This document shows, in pieces, positions 17,442 to 27,891 of a DNA stretch of 64,000 nucleotides. The DNA is from Microbacterium sp. Root53. Lineage in GTDB: Bacteria; Actinomycetota; Actinomycetes; Actinomycetales; Microbacteriaceae. Positions within the stretch are counted from its first letter, which is position 1. Each line of letters starts with the position of its first letter. The notes below the pieces were generated by a model that made no database searches, had not been told where the DNA came from, and was given only the letters and a program-made list of their open reading frames with translations. The stretch covers positions 158,873 to 222,872 of the forward strand of contig NZ_LMFR01000024.1 of assembly GCF_001426925.1 (NCBI RefSeq). Reading direction: 5' to 3'. A program made the position numbers and the translations under genes.

Positions 17442-19064
17442 TCAGTCGGTCGCGAGCTCGCGGCGGCGCATCGCGACGAGGCCGGCGCCCGCCGCCACGA
17501 CCCCGGCGATCGCGAGCCAGAGGCCGCCCGACCACCCCGCCTCGTCGCCGACCGGCACCGGCGTGTGGGCGAAGGGCGACAGATCGACCACGGCCTCGGG
17601 AAGGCCGAGCACCGGGCCGAAGAACCCGAGCACGCCCGACAGCCCCACGAGGGTCCAGGCGACCGTGGCGGCGATCCGCGGCGCCGCGGCGACCAGGAGC
17701 ATCGTGACTCCCAGGAACGTCAGGCAGGCGGGCGGCTGGGCGGCCGCGGCCTCGAGCACGACCGGCACCAGCGTCTCCGCGTGGTCGCCCCGGGCGGCCC
17801 CGATCGCGCCGGCCGCGGCCGCGGCCGCGAGCATGACCGCGATCACCGCGACGCCGACCAGCCCGTACTCGGCCAGCCAGCGCACCCGGGGCACGGGCGT
17901 CGCCAGGATCGCCTCGGCGGTGCCCCGCGACTCCTCCTGACGCGCGCGCAGCCCTGCCTGCACGGCGCAGCAGGCCGCGAGGATCCCCACCATGCCGAAG
18001 AACAGGGCCACGAACGCCTCCTCGATCGAGCCGATGGCGCCCATCCGCGCCTGCAGCAGCTCGACCACCTGGGGGAGGTCGCCCGACAGCTCGTCGATCG
18101 CGGCGGTGAGCGTCGTCGCGAGCAGGCCCGCGACGACGGCGCCGGCGCTCCAGGCGGCGAGGACGGGCAGGCTGAGACGCCACGCCAGCCCGAGCGAGGA
18201 CGACAGCAGGCGGCTGCCGCGCGCCCGGCCGCCGCGGTCGGGAAGCAGGCTCGCCCCCTGGTCGCGCGCGGACTGCAGCGCGAACACGAGCGCGATCAGC
18301 ACGACCCCGCACGCGAGCGGCGCCGTCAGCGGCGCGAGGTCGTTCTCGACGTACGCGCCCGTGAGCTGCCCGTACCCGATCGGCGAGAGCCAGGAGGGCC
18401 ACGCGGGCGTCACGCGCACCAGGTCGTCCGATGGCGTTCCGGCGGCGTCGCCGATGCCGCGCACGAGGTAGGCGGCCAGCACGACGGCGATCGACGCCCC
18501 GGACGCGGCGCGCGCGGTTCCGAACACCTGCGCAGCCAGGAGCCCGATCCCGAGGAACGCGACGCCGGACGCGCCGAGCGCCGCACCGAACACGAGCGAG
18601 CCGTGCGGCTCCAGACCCGCCGCCACCAGCCCGGCCGCGGTCAGCACCGCGAGCCCGAGCTGGGCGAGCGCGCCGTGGAGGACGGTCGCCGCCAGCGGCA
18701 GGACGCGCCCCGCCGGCGTAGCACCGATCAGCTCCGCCCGGCCGGTCTCCTCGTCGCCGCGCGTGTGGCGCACCGCGAGCAGCACCGCCATGAGGCCGCC
18801 CAGCATCGCGATCCACGCGTACAGCAGGAAGAATGCGAACGCGCCGTCGCTCACGCCGTTCGGCGTGCCGCGGAAGATCAGGATGGTCCGCGTCGCGATC
18901 GCGACGGCGAGGATCTCGCGCCGGTCGTCCTCGTCGGCGAATGCATCGAACACCGCGGCCGCGGTGGCGGCGGCCGTCAGCCCCGCGAGGCCCGCCAGCC
19001 ACAGCGCGAGCTGCAGCGCGTCCCGCCGGGCGCGCTGTCGCAGCAGAGCCGCCAGGAGCCTCAC
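17442..19064 (-). CDS. ABC-2 type exporter permease
   Basis: 540-residue permease with about twelve hydrophobic helices in two similar halves (starts near 20 and 300), like exporters annotated for polyketide antibiotics. GTG 19064 overlaps the ATPase stop by 4 bases (GTGA), implying translational coupling with the ATPase gene just upstream. Together they would form a drug or lipid-like substrate exporter; the substrate is unknown. It ends 36 bp from the start of the RNB ribonuclease gene. Confidence 0.85.
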   Translation of the reverse strand: MRLLAALLRQRARRDALQLALWLAGLAGLTAAATAAAVFDAFADEDDRREILAVAIATRTILIFRGTPNGVSDGAFAFFLLYAWIAMLGGLMAVLLAVRHTRGDEETGRAELIGATPAGRVLPLAATVLHGALAQLGLAVLTAAGLVAAGLEPHGSLVFGAALGASGVAFLGIGLLAAQVFGTARAASGASIAVVLAAYLVRGIGDAAGTPSDDLVRVTPAWPSWLSPIGYGQLTGAYVENDLAPLTAPLACGVVLIALVFALQSARDQGASLLPDRGGRARGSRLLSSSLGLAWRLSLPVLAAWSAGAVVAGLLATTLTAAIDELSGDLPQVVELLQARMGAIGSIEEAFVALFFGMVGILAACCAVQAGLRARQEESRGTAEAILATPVPRVRWLAEYGLVGVAVIAVMLAAAAAAGAIGAARGDHAETLVPVVLEAAAAQPPACLTFLGVTMLLVAAAPRIAATVAWTLVGLSGVLGFFGPVLGLPEAVVDLSPFAHTPVPVGDEAGWSGGLWLAIAGVVAAGAGLVAMRRRELATD

Positions 19065-20050
19065 GGCCGGCCGCCCGGCCCCGCGTCCGGCCCCGCGTCC
19101 GGCTCCGGCTCCGACTCCGACTCCGACTCCGACTCCGACTCCGACGATGCGTAGTGCCGCAGGAACAGCTCCTCGAGCGAGGCGGGCTGGACGATCACGC
19201 CGGTGACGCGGATCCGCGCCAGCTCGGCGAGTACGCCGGACATCGCGGTGTCGTCGGCCGAGAGCGTGACGCGGCCTCCCTCGCGGCGGACGTCGTGGAC
19301 GCCGGGAAGCGCGCCCACGACGCGCACGTCCGCATCCGCGACGCCGGCGTCCGAGAACGCGACCGACGTGCGGGTGAGGTGGCGCAGGTCGGCCAGCGTG
19401 CCGGACTCGACCACGGCGCCCTGGCGGATGATCGAGACGTGCGAGCAGAGCTGCTCCACCTCGCTCAGGATGTGGCTCGACAGCAGCACCGTTGCGCCCT
19501 CGGCTGCCACGCGCCGCACCTCGCGGTTGAACACCTGCTCCATGAGCGGATCGAGGCCGCTGGTCGGCTCGTCCATGATGTACAGCTTCGCGGGGGTCGC
19601 GAACGCCGCGATCAGCGCGGCCTTCTGCCGGTTCCCCTTCGAGTACGCGCGGCCCTTCTTGCGGGGGTCGAACTCGAAGGCGTCGACGAGCCGCTCGCGT
19701 TCGGCCGCCGCGGCCGCGCGATCCCGCGACCCCGAGCGCAGCCGGCCGATCAGGTCGATCGCCTCGCCGCCGGTCAGGTTCGGCCACAGGCTGACGTCGC
19801 CCGGCACGTACGCGATGCGGCGGTGCAGCCGCGGCGCCTCCCGCCACGGATCCGCGCCGAACACCGAGACCTCGCCCGCGGTCGCGCGCGCGAGGCCCAG
19901 CAGGATGCGGATGGTCGTGGACTTGCCCGCGCCGTTCGGACCGAGGAAGCCGTGCACCTCGCCCGGACGCACCGAGAGGTCCAGGCCCGCGAGCGCAGCG
20001 GTGCGTCCGTAGCGCTTGACGAGGCCGCGCGTGCGGATCACCTCTGCCAT
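19061..20050 (-). CDS. ABC transporter ATP-binding protein
   Basis: 329-residue ATPase of an ABC exporter: Walker [10 protein letters not shown] at about 37-45, a signature loop reading YSKGNRQK in place of LSGGQ, Walker [15 protein letters not shown], the H-loop [11 protein letters not shown] and a C-terminal regulatory extension. The last 30 residues are a Ser-Glu alternation coded by a CCGACT hexamer repeat, then a Gly/Pro tail. ATG 20050 has TACGCT 8 nt upstream; it is divergent from proS. It pairs with the permease through a 4-base overlap. Confidence 0.92.
   Translation of the reverse strand: MAEVIRTRGLVKRYGRTAALAGLDLSVRPGEVHGFLGPNGAGKSTTIRILLGLARATAGEVSVFGADPWREAPRLHRRIAYVPGDVSLWPNLTGGEAIDLIGRLRSGSRDRAAAAAERERLVDAFEFDPRKKGRAYSKGNRQKAALIAAFATPAKLYIMDEPTSGLDPLMEQVFNREVRRVAAEGATVLLSSHILSEVEQLCSHVSIIRQGAVVESGTLADLRHLTRTSVAFSDAGVADADVRVVGALPGVHDVRREGGRVTLSADDTAMSGVLAELARIRVTGVIVQPASLEELFLRHYASSESESESESESEPEPDAGPDAGPGGRP
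19099..19145. repeat. Hexanucleotide tandem repeat in the ABC ATPase 3' end
   Basis: Two CCGGCT units (19099-19110) are followed by five perfect CCGACT units (19111-19140) and a partial sixth. They encode alternating Ser and Glu on the minus strand. The unit is a multiple of three, so gain or loss of units changes tail length without breaking the frame. Confidence 0.85.
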
Positions 20051-20122
20051 GGCGCCGAGCGTAGACCCGGCGGGCGACGTCCGGGAGAGCGGCCCGGCGC
20101 CGCGTCAATAGACTGGATGCCT

Positions 20123-21889
20123 ATGGTCACGCGGCTCTCATCCTTCTTCTTCCGCTCCCTCCGGGAGGACCCCGCCGACGCGGAGGTCGTCAGCCACCGT
20201 CTGCTGGTGCGCGCGTCGTACATCCGGCGCCAGGCCCCGGGCATCTTCGCGTGGCTCCCGCTCGGCCTGCGGGTGAAGGCGAAGCTCGAGCAGATCATCC
20301 GCGAGGAGATGGCTGCGGCGGGCGCGCAGGAGGTCCACTTCCCGGCGCTGATGCCCCGCGAGCCCTACGAGGCCACCAACCGCTGGACCGAGTACGGCGA
20401 CGGCATCTTCCGCCTGCACGACCGTCACGGCGCCGACTACCTGCTCGCGCCGACGCACGAGGAGGCCTTCACGCTGCTGGTGAAGGACCTGTACTCGTCG
20501 TACAAGGACCTGCCCCTGACGATCTACCAGATCCAGGACAAGTACCGCGACGAGGCGCGTCCGCGCGCGGGCCTGCTGCGCGGTCGCGAGTTCACGATGA
20601 AGGACGCGTACTCGTTCGACTACACGGATGAGGGGCTGGATGCGTCCTACCAGGCGCAGCGCGACGCGTACGAGCGCATCTTCCAGCGGCTCGGCATGGA
20701 GTACGTCATCGTCAAGGCCGACGCCGGCGCGATGGGCGGCTCGAAGTCCGAGGAGTTCCTGCACCCCACGCCGATCGGCGAGGACACGTTCGTGCGCTCC
20801 GAGGGCGGGTACACCGCGAACGTCGAGGCCTTCGAGACGCTCGCACCCGAGCCCCTCCCGCTCGACGGGCAGCCCGCGCCGGTCGTGTTCGACTCGCCGC
20901 AGACCCCGACCATCCAGACCCTGGTCGACCACCTCAACGCGCACATCGAGGCGCCCGCGTCGGGGGAGTGGACGGCCGCGCACACGCTCAAGAACGTCGT
21001 GCTCGCGCTCAAGCAGCCCGACGGCACGCGCGAGCTGGTCGTCGTGGCCGTGCCCGGCGACCGGGATGTGGACGACAAGCGCGTCGAGGCCGCGTTCGCG
21101 CCCGCCGAGGTGGAGGCCGCGACCGAGGCCGACTTCGCCGCGAACCCCGCGCTCGTGAAGGGCTACATCGGCCCCTGGTCGGCGCAGGGCGCCGTGCTGG
21201 GGGAGGAGTCGGCGAGCGGCATCCGGTTCCTGGTCGACCCGCGCGTGGTCGACGGCACCGCGTGGGTGACCGGCGCGAACGAGCACGAGAAGCACGTGCA
21301 CTCGCTGGTCGCGGGCCGCGACTTCACGGCGGACGGCGTCGTCGACGTCGCGACCGTGCGCGAGGGCGACATCGCCCCGGACGGCACGCCGATCACGCTC
21401 GAGCGGGGCATGGAGATCGGCCACGTGTTCCAGCTCGGGCGCAAGTACGCCGAGGCGCTGGGCCTGAAGGTGCTCGACCAGAACGGCAAGCTCGTCACGG
21501 TCACGATGGGGTCGTACGGCATCGGCGTGACGCGCATCCTGGCCGCGATCGCCGAGCTCAACAACGACGACAAGGGGCTCATCTGGCCCGCCTCGGTGTC
21601 GCCGTTCGACATCCACGTGGTCGCCACGGGCAAGGGCGACGACGCGCTCAACCTCGGCGAGAAGGTCGTCGCCGAGCTCGAGGCCGCCGGTCTGGACGTG
21701 CTGTTCGACGACCGGCCCAAGGTCTCGCCCGGCGTCAAGTTCGGCGACGCCGAGCTGATCGGCGTGCCGCAGCTGCTGGTGGTCGGCCGAGGCGCGGCCG
21801 ACGGCGAGGTCGAGCTGTGGGACCGCCGCACGGGCGAGCGCGAGGTCGTGCCCGCCCCGGAGGCCGTCGCGCGCCTCACCGCCCGCTGA
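20123..21889 (+). CDS. proS: Prolyl-tRNA synthetase (bacterial, with editing domain)
   Basis: 588-residue class II aminoacyl-tRNA synthetase that charges tRNA-Pro. Motif 2 is in [16 protein letters not shown], motif 3 in [10 protein letters not shown], an insertion (editing) domain covers about 225-400 ([14 protein letters not shown]), and the C-terminal 100 residues bind the anticodon. ATG 20123 is favoured over ATG 20117 because TAGACT (20109-20114) would place the transcript start next to 20123. A strong hairpin follows at 21916-21955. It is divergent from the ABC exporter. Confidence 0.97.
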   Translation: MVTRLSSFFFRSLREDPADAEVVSHRLLVRASYIRRQAPGIFAWLPLGLRVKAKLEQIIREEMAAAGAQEVHFPALMPREPYEATNRWTEYGDGIFRLHDRHGADYLLAPTHEEAFTLLVKDLYSSYKDLPLTIYQIQDKYRDEARPRAGLLRGREFTMKDAYSFDYTDEGLDASYQAQRDAYERIFQRLGMEYVIVKADAGAMGGSKSEEFLHPTPIGEDTFVRSEGGYTANVEAFETLAPEPLPLDGQPAPVVFDSPQTPTIQTLVDHLNAHIEAPASGEWTAAHTLKNVVLALKQPDGTRELVVVAVPGDRDVDDKRVEAAFAPAEVEAATEADFAANPALVKGYIGPWSAQGAVLGEESASGIRFLVDPRVVDGTAWVTGANEHEKHVHSLVAGRDFTADGVVDVATVREGDIAPDGTPITLERGMEIGHVFQLGRKYAEALGLKVLDQNGKLVTVTMGSYGIGVTRILAAIAELNNDDKGLIWPASVSPFDIHVVATGKGDDALNLGEKVVAELEAAGLDVLFDDRPKVSPGVKFGDAELIGVPQLLVVGRGAADGEVELWDRRTGEREVVPAPEAVARLTAR

Positions 21890-21915
21890 GGCCTGCACCC
21901 GCCGCATCGCATCCG

Positions 21916-21955
21916 ACCGCCCAGGTCACCCGCATCTGCGTGTGACCTGGGCGGT
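21916..21955 (+). terminator. Terminator hairpin after proS
   Basis: A perfect 14-bp stem (21916-21929 with 21942-21955) and a 12-nt loop lie 26 bp after the proS stop. There is no T-tract, as is usual in high-GC actinobacteria. Confidence 0.7.
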
Positions 21956-22102
21956 TCCGCGTCATGCCCTGGGCATGTTTCCCGACACGTAACCTGCCCG
22001 CAACGGCCGGTCCAGGGGTGTCGTGGACAGTGGTGTCCGTGCCCGGCGATAGTGTGCCCGGGTCAGTGCCCCGCACCTCCCCGCCAGACTCGGAGTCCCC
22101 GC

Positions 22103-24901
22103 ATGTCCTCATCCCGTCCCGCCAGCGCGCGCCGCCTCGCGGGCCTCGCGAGCGTCGCCCTCGCGGCCGCCGGCCTCGCCGCCCTCCCCACCGCCGCGCA
22201 CGCCGCCCCCGACGGCGGCGAGCTCGTGATCAACGAGGTGTACGGCGGCGGCGGCAACAGCGGCGCCGCGTTCACTCACGACTTCGTCGAGCTCTACAAC
22301 CCGACGGCCGAGCCCATCGACCTCGCGGGCATGGGCCTGAACTACTGGTCCGCGACGGGCGGATCCGGCGGTGTCGCGGCGCTCAGCGGGACGGTCGCTC
22401 CCGGCGACACCTTCCTCGTCCAGCTCGCGGCGGGCAACGGCAACGGGCAGCCGCTGCCCCAGGCCGACCTCGCCCTCAGCGCGCCGAACCTGTCCGGCAC
22501 GACCGGCCGCCTGTTCCTGCTGCCGAGCACGTCGGTCTACGCGGGCGCGACGGGCGACGCCGCGGGCCGCGAGGACCTCATCGACATGATCGGATGGGGC
22601 ACCTCCGCCGCGACGTACGAGACGGCCCCCGCGCCCGGCACGACGAACGGCACGAGCGTCGCGCGTGCGGCCATCGGCGCCGACAGCGACTCGAACGCCG
22701 CGGACTTCGCGACCGGCGCGCCCACGCCGCAGGCAGCGCGCGACGGCGGCCCGGTCGACCCGGAGCCCACGCCGACGCCGACGCCGACGCCCACCGAGCC
22801 GCCCGCGGTCATCCGCATCGCGGACGTGCAGGGCGCGGGCGAGGCCTCGCCGCTCGCCGGCCAGACCGTCACGGTCGAGGGCGTGGTCACGGCCGACTAC
22901 CGGACCGGCGGCTTCAACGGGTTCTACGTCCAGGACCCCGCGGGCGACCCCGCCGACGGCCGCAGCGACGCGATCTTCGCGTACGGCTCGAACGCGCGCG
23001 CCGAGATCGGCCAGAGCGTGCGGGTCACCGGGGTCGTGAGCGAGTACCAGGGCCTCACAGAGATCACGCCCGCGGCGGGCGGCGTCACCGTCCTCGCCGA
23101 GGCGCTCGGTGCCGTCGCGCCCGTGACCGACTGGGCCGCGATCGACGCGCCCGCCGAGAAGGAGGCGCACGAGGGCGAGCTCATCCGGCCCGCCGACGCC
23201 TTCACTGTCACCGACAACTACGACGCCAACTTCTACGGCTCGTTCGTGCTCGCGCACGGCGAGGGCGCGCTCAAGACCCCGACCGAGCACGCCGACGCGG
23301 ACGACACGGCCGGCCTCGACGCGATCCGCGCCGAGAACGACGCGCGCCGCATCGGTCTCGACGACGGCGCGAGCACCAACTTCAACAGCACCGCCAACAA
23401 GGGCGTCCCGCTGCCGTACCTCACGCCGGCCAACCCCGTGCGCGTCGGCTCGGCCGCGACGTTCCTGCAGCCCGTGGTGCTCGAGTACCGCTACGGCGCG
23501 TGGGCCTTCCAGCCCACCACCCCCGTCACGGACGACGGCTCGGCTGTCGTGTCGTTCAGCGACACCCGCACGCCGAACCTCGAGCCGCAGGACGTCGGCG
23601 GCGACGCCCGCCTGGCCACGTTCAACGTCCTGAACTACTTCCCGACCACGGTCGAGGAGTACGTCGCGGCGGGCGGCACCTGCACCACCTACGACGACCG
23701 CGCCGGCGACCCGGTCACGGCCCGCGACTGCGGTCCGACCGGCCCGCGCGGCGCGGCCGAGGCCGAGGACTTCGAGCGCCAGGAGATCAAGATCGTGAAG
23801 GCGATCACGGGCCTCGGCGCCTCGATCGTCTCGCTCGAGGAGATCGAGAACTCCGCCCACTTCCTCGATGCGGAAGGAAGGCAGAAGGACCGCGACTTCG
23901 CGGTCGCGACGCTCGTCTCCGCGCTCAACGAGCACGCCGGCGCCGACGTGTGGGAGTACGTCCCGTCGCCCGCGACCGTCCCGCCGCTCGCGTCGGAGGA
24001 CGTCATCCGCACCGCGTTCATCTACAAGCCCGTCGAGGTCGTTCCGGTGGGGGAGTCGCGCATCCTGATCGACGAGGAGAACTTCGACAACGCGCGCGAG
24101 CCGCTGTTCCAGGCCTTCAAGGCCGCGGGCGGGTCGGACGAGGACGCGTTCCTCGTCTCGGTCAACCACTTCAAGTCCAAGGGCTCCGGGGTCGACGACG
24201 GCACGGGCCAGGGCCTGGCCAACCCGGATCGCGTCGGGCAGGCGCACGCGCTGGTGGACTTCGCGGCCCAGCTCATCGCCGAGACCGGCATCGAGGACGT
24301 CTTCCTCGCGGGCGACTTCAACGCGTACGGCGCGGAGGACCCGGTGCAGGTCATCGAGGAGGCCGGCTACACCGACGTCAACGTCGCGCTCAACGGCGGC
24401 GAGGCCACCTACAGCTTCGACGGCATGGACGGCTCGCTCGACCATGTCTTCGCCAACACGGGTGCGCTCGAGCTGGTGACCGGCGTCGACGTCTGGCAGA
24501 TCAACGCGCAGGAGCAGGTGGGCTTCGAATACAGCCGCCACAACTACAACGCGACGATCCTGTACGACGAGTCGGTGTTCCGCGCGAGCGACCACAACCC
24601 CGAGATCGTGGGTCTCGACCTCCCGCCCCTCGTCGTGCAGGCGGGGGAGCCGGTGATCACCTCGAGCAAGAGCGCGCCCAAGGTGGGTGCGGTCCTCACG
24701 GTCGACCCGGGCGTGTGGACCGAGGGCGCCGAGCTGACGTACCGGTGGCTCGTCGACGGTGAGCCCCTCGCCTGGGCGAGCGGCCCGGAGCTGCGCGTCC
24801 CCGGCCATCTGAAGGGCCACGACGTGTCGGTGCAGGTCACCGGCACGCTGGACGGATACCGCCCGGCGACGGCCGAGTCGGAGCCCGTGCGGATCGGCTG
24901 A
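22103..24901 (+). CDS. Secreted endonuclease/exonuclease with lamin-tail domain (ExeM/NucH-like)
   Basis: 932-residue exported protein. A signal peptide (to about 35, AHAA) leads to a lamin-tail domain at about 37-160 (LVINEVYGGGGNSGAAF), a Pro-Thr repeat linker, an OB-fold nuclease-associated domain at about 220-330, an endonuclease/exonuclease/phosphatase domain at about 500-820 (ATFNVLNYF, SLEEIEN, SVNHFKSKG, LAGDFNAYG, SDHNPEIVG) and a C-terminal Ig-like repeat that may attach to the cell wall. Start ATG 22103 follows GGAG. It likely degrades extracellular DNA or phosphate esters. A TAGTGT box lies at 22050-22055. Confidence 0.9.
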   Translation: MSSSRPASARRLAGLASVALAAAGLAALPTAAHAAPDGGELVINEVYGGGGNSGAAFTHDFVELYNPTAEPIDLAGMGLNYWSATGGSGGVAALSGTVAPGDTFLVQLAAGNGNGQPLPQADLALSAPNLSGTTGRLFLLPSTSVYAGATGDAAGREDLIDMIGWGTSAATYETAPAPGTTNGTSVARAAIGADSDSNAADFATGAPTPQAARDGGPVDPEPTPTPTPTPTEPPAVIRIADVQGAGEASPLAGQTVTVEGVVTADYRTGGFNGFYVQDPAGDPADGRSDAIFAYGSNARAEIGQSVRVTGVVSEYQGLTEITPAAGGVTVLAEALGAVAPVTDWAAIDAPAEKEAHEGELIRPADAFTVTDNYDANFYGSFVLAHGEGALKTPTEHADADDTAGLDAIRAENDARRIGLDDGASTNFNSTANKGVPLPYLTPANPVRVGSAATFLQPVVLEYRYGAWAFQPTTPVTDDGSAVVSFSDTRTPNLEPQDVGGDARLATFNVLNYFPTTVEEYVAAGGTCTTYDDRAGDPVTARDCGPTGPRGAAEAEDFERQEIKIVKAITGLGASIVSLEEIENSAHFLDAEGRQKDRDFAVATLVSALNEHAGADVWEYVPSPATVPPLASEDVIRTAFIYKPVEVVPVGESRILIDEENFDNAREPLFQAFKAAGGSDEDAFLVSVNHFKSKGSGVDDGTGQGLANPDRVGQAHALVDFAAQLIAETGIEDVFLAGDFNAYGAEDPVQVIEEAGYTDVNVALNGGEATYSFDGMDGSLDHVFANTGALELVTGVDVWQINAQEQVGFEYSRHNYNATILYDESVFRASDHNPEIVGLDLPPLVVQAGEPVITSSKSAPKVGAVLTVDPGVWTEGAELTYRWLVDGEPLAWASGPELRVPGHLKGHDVSVQVTGTLDGYRPATAESEPVRIG

Positions 24902-24912
24902 CGCGCGGACGA

Positions 24913-24951
24913 CGAGAGCGGCCGGGCGGATGATCCGCCCGGCCGCTCTCG
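24913..24951. terminator. Bidirectional terminator between the nuclease and symporter genes
   Basis: Perfect 18-bp inverted repeat (24913-24930 and 24934-24951) with a 3-nt loop, centred in the 75-bp gap between converging genes. It can work in both directions. Confidence 0.8.
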
Positions 24952-24976
24952 CGTGTCACGACCCGCTCTCGGCGGG

Positions 24977-26488
24977 TCAGCCGTGGTGCAGGTGGTCGGC
25001 GTGCTTGGCCGACTGCTTCTTTCGCGTGTAGGTGTCGAGCGGCCCGGTGACCGTGAACTCGTCCTCCCAGCACTCGATGCCCGTCACGTCGGGCAGCAGC
25101 GCGCGGGTGAAGACGGGGTCGCGCCCCTCCCGCCGCTGGCGCGTGTAGTCGCGCAGCAGGCGGAACCCGATGCCCGACAGCAGGCCCAGGGCGACCAGGT
25201 TGATGAGCGCCATGAGGCCCATCAGCGCGTCCGCCAGGTTCCAGACCACGGCGGCCGATGCGACGGCGCCCGCGAGCATCGCGACCACGACCAGCGCGCG
25301 GAACACCTGCAGCCAGACGCGGCTGGTGGTGATGAACTCCAGGTTCGACTCGCCGTAGTAGTAGTTGCCGATGATCGAGCTGAAGGCCAGCAGGAAGACG
25401 ATCACCGCCAGCGCGGTCAGCGACCAGTCGCCGAGGGTCGACGCCAGCGCCGTCTGCGTGAGCGCGATGCCGGTCTCGGCGCCGGACAGGTCGGGGACGG
25501 CCACGAGCACCGTGAACGCCGTGATCGAGCACACCAGGAACGTGTCGAAGTACACGCCGAGCGACTGGACGAGGCCCTGCTTGACCGGGTGCGTGACGGC
25601 CGCCGCGGCGCCCGCGTTCGGTGCCGAGCCGAGACCGGCCTCGTTCGAGAACATGCCGCGCTTGACGCCCTGCATCACGATCACGCCGAACGCGGCGCCG
25701 ACGACCTCGTTGAAGCCGAACGCCTGCGTGTAGATCGACGCGAACGCGGCAGGGAGGCGGTCGATCTCGACCGTGACGACGGCCAGGCCCAGCAGCAGGT
25801 ACAGCAGCGCCATGACGGGCACGAGCGCCGACGACACGTTGGCGATGCGGCGCACGCCGCCGAAGATCACCAGCCCGGTCAGCACGGCGATCACGACGCC
25901 CGCGACGAGCGGCATCCAGCCCGACACGTCGGCGCCGACGATCGAGCCGACCGCCGCCGTGCTCGACGCCGCGATGGTGTTGGCCTGCAGCGCGGAGAAG
26001 GCGAACGGGAAGCAGAAGATCAGGATGATCGCGAACGCGATGCCCATCCAGCGCGCCTTGAGGCCGCGCTCCATGTAGTACGCCGGGCCGCCGCGGAAGG
26101 CGCCGCGGTCGCGCACCTTGAACACCTGCGCGAGCGTCGACTCGAAGAAGGCCGACGCGGCGCCGATGAACGCCATGGTCCACATCCAGAACACGGCGCC
26201 CGGGCCGCCGATCGCGATCGCGGTTCCGACGCCCGCGATGTTGCCGACGCCGACGCGCGACGCGGCCGAGATCGAGAACGCCTGGAACGACGACACCGAC
26301 TGCGGTGCGCCGTCGGCGTCGCGCGGCGTGCGGTCGGTGAGGGTCCGGAACATCTCGGGGATCAGGCGGAACTGCACCACGCCGGAGCGGAGGGTGAGGT
26401 ACAGACCGAGCGCCACCACGACGGGGAGCACGATCCAAGTCCACAGGCCGTCGCCCGTCGAGGCGAGCCAGTCAGCGAATTCGTCCAT
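24977..26488 (-). CDS. Alanine/glycine:cation symporter (AGCS family)
   Basis: 503-residue sodium-coupled amino-acid symporter with about eleven helices. Family motifs: ISAASRVGVGNIAGVGTAI near 75, FRGGPAYYMERGL, GMFSNEAGLGSAPNAGAAA near 280 and ANTIAAS. The C-terminal tail is hydrophilic with a His-rich end (HADHLHHG). ATG 26488 was chosen over a longer start at 26539 because the first helix begins right after it and CAGACT lies 8 nt upstream. Substrate is probably alanine or glycine. It sits where rimP is often found, directly upstream of nusA but on the opposite strand. Confidence 0.9.
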   Translation of the reverse strand: MDEFADWLASTGDGLWTWIVLPVVVALGLYLTLRSGVVQFRLIPEMFRTLTDRTPRDADGAPQSVSSFQAFSISAASRVGVGNIAGVGTAIAIGGPGAVFWMWTMAFIGAASAFFESTLAQVFKVRDRGAFRGGPAYYMERGLKARWMGIAFAIILIFCFPFAFSALQANTIAASSTAAVGSIVGADVSGWMPLVAGVVIAVLTGLVIFGGVRRIANVSSALVPVMALLYLLLGLAVVTVEIDRLPAAFASIYTQAFGFNEVVGAAFGVIVMQGVKRGMFSNEAGLGSAPNAGAAAAVTHPVKQGLVQSLGVYFDTFLVCSITAFTVLVAVPDLSGAETGIALTQTALASTLGDWSLTALAVIVFLLAFSSIIGNYYYGESNLEFITTSRVWLQVFRALVVVAMLAGAVASAAVVWNLADALMGLMALINLVALGLLSGIGFRLLRDYTRQRREGRDPVFTRALLPDVTGIECWEDEFTVTGPLDTYTRKKQSAKHADHLHHG

Positions 26489-26641
26489 CCGGGACAGTCT
26501 GCCCGCTGGCGGCGCGCGCCGCGACTCGCCCCCGGGCACCCTCCGGGTGGCGTCCTCACAGCGAGCGGCCGCGGCGGTCCGGTAATGTCAGGGGGATATC
26601 GGCGGGACGTATGCCGGTGAGAGCTGAATAGGGAGGTCGCT

Positions 26642-27631
26642 GTGGACATCGATCTGGGGCTGCTGCGCACGGTCGAGCGCGAGAAGGAGATTCCGTTCGA
26701 CGAGCTCGTGCGGATCATCGAGCAGGCGATCCTGACCGCCTACGGCAAGCACGTGTCGCAGAGCGGCGAGGTGCCGCAGGGCGCCCGCGCTCAGCTGGAC
26801 CGCAAGACGGGCCACGTGGGCATCTACATCCCCGTGACCGACGACGAGGGCGCGGTCATCGGCGAGGAGGAGACGACCCCCGAGGACTTCGGACGCATCG
26901 CCGCCTACGCCGCCAAGCAGGTCATCAGCCAGCGGCTGCGCGACATCGCGGACGACGCGGTGCTCGGCGAGTTCCGCGGCAAGGAGGGCGACATCGTCGC
27001 CGGCGTCGTGCAGCAGGGGCCGAACCCGCGCATGATCCACGTCGACCTCGGCTCGGTCGAGGCCATCCTGCCCCCCGAGGAGCAGGTGCCCGGCGAGGAG
27101 TACACGCACGGATCGCGTCTGCGCGTCTACGTCACGAGCGTCTCGAAGGGCACGAAGGGCCCGGCGATCACGGTCTCCCGCACGCACCCCGGCCTCGTCC
27201 GCAAACTGTTCGCGCTGGAGGTCCCCGAGATCGCCAACGGCCTGGTCGAGATCACGTCGCTGGCCCGCGAGGCAGGGCACCGCACCAAGATCGCGGTCGT
27301 CGCGAAGGACCCCTCTATCAACGCCAAGGGGGCCTGCATCGGCGAGCTCGGCCGCCGCGTGCGCGCCGTGACCGAGGAGCTCAGCGGGGAGAAGATCGAC
27401 ATCGTCGATTACGACCCGGAGCTCGCGAAGTTCGTCGCGAACGCGCTGTCGCCCGCCAAGGTGACCTCGAGCTTCGTGCTCGACGCCAACACCAAGGCCG
27501 TGCGCGCGCTGGTTCCCGACTATCAGCTGTCGCTCGCGATCGGCAAGGAGGGCCAGAACGCCCGCCTCGCCGCCAAGCTCACGGGCGCCAAGATCGACAT
27601 CCAGCCCGACAGCATCCTCGAAGCGGAGTGA
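26642..27631 (+). CDS. nusA: Transcription termination/antitermination factor NusA
   Basis: 329-residue NusA of the short actinobacterial form: N-terminal RNA polymerase-binding domain (1-120), S1 domain (about 125-195, GDIVAGVVQQGPNPRMIHVDLG), KH1 (about 205-275, AGHRTKIAVVAKDPSINAKGACIGELG) and KH2 (to about 325, SLAIGKEGQNARLAAKLTGAKID). The acidic repeats of E. coli are absent. GTG 26642 follows GGGAGG. A TAATGT at 26583-26588 may be the -10. ylxR follows only after a 260-bp repeat-rich gap. Confidence 0.97.
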   Translation: MDIDLGLLRTVEREKEIPFDELVRIIEQAILTAYGKHVSQSGEVPQGARAQLDRKTGHVGIYIPVTDDEGAVIGEEETTPEDFGRIAAYAAKQVISQRLRDIADDAVLGEFRGKEGDIVAGVVQQGPNPRMIHVDLGSVEAILPPEEQVPGEEYTHGSRLRVYVTSVSKGTKGPAITVSRTHPGLVRKLFALEVPEIANGLVEITSLAREAGHRTKIAVVAKDPSINAKGACIGELGRRVRAVTEELSGEKIDIVDYDPELAKFVANALSPAKVTSSFVLDANTKAVRALVPDYQLSLAIGKEGQNARLAAKLTGAKIDIQPDSILEAE

Positions 27632-27891
27632 CGGCTTCGACTCGCTCCGCTCGCTCAGCCCGTTTCGTCTCCGTTCGCTGACGCTCACTCCGCTCAACGA
27701 CCGACAGGTCGTCCCGATGATCTACCGTCGTGCGAGCGCAGCGAGCGTGCCGCGGATGCGGCCCCGCAGCGCGAAGCGCTGCCTCCCGCGGAGCGAAGCG
27801 ACGCGGTGTCCCTCGCCGAGCGGCATCCGCGAAGCGGGTGCCCGAGCGCGTGGGACGCGCGAGCGAAGCGAGCAAAGAGGAGAGGTGTAGG
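27632..27891. repeat. Repeat-rich insertion between nusA and ylxR
   Basis: 260 bp of short GC-rich near-palindromes such as GCGAGCGAAGCGAGC, CTCGCTCCGCTCGCTC and GCGCGAAGCGC. Positions 27724-27779 match 719-772 in reverse complement. No coding potential is convincing. nusA and ylxR are usually adjacent or nearly so, so this looks like accumulated repeat elements rather than a leader; the ylxR ribosome site (AGAGGAGAGG) lies at its end. Confidence 0.6.

Noticed and set aside
19111..19140. CCGACT repeats as a phase-variable on/off switch
   Set aside because: Six-base units keep the frame, so they can only change tail length.
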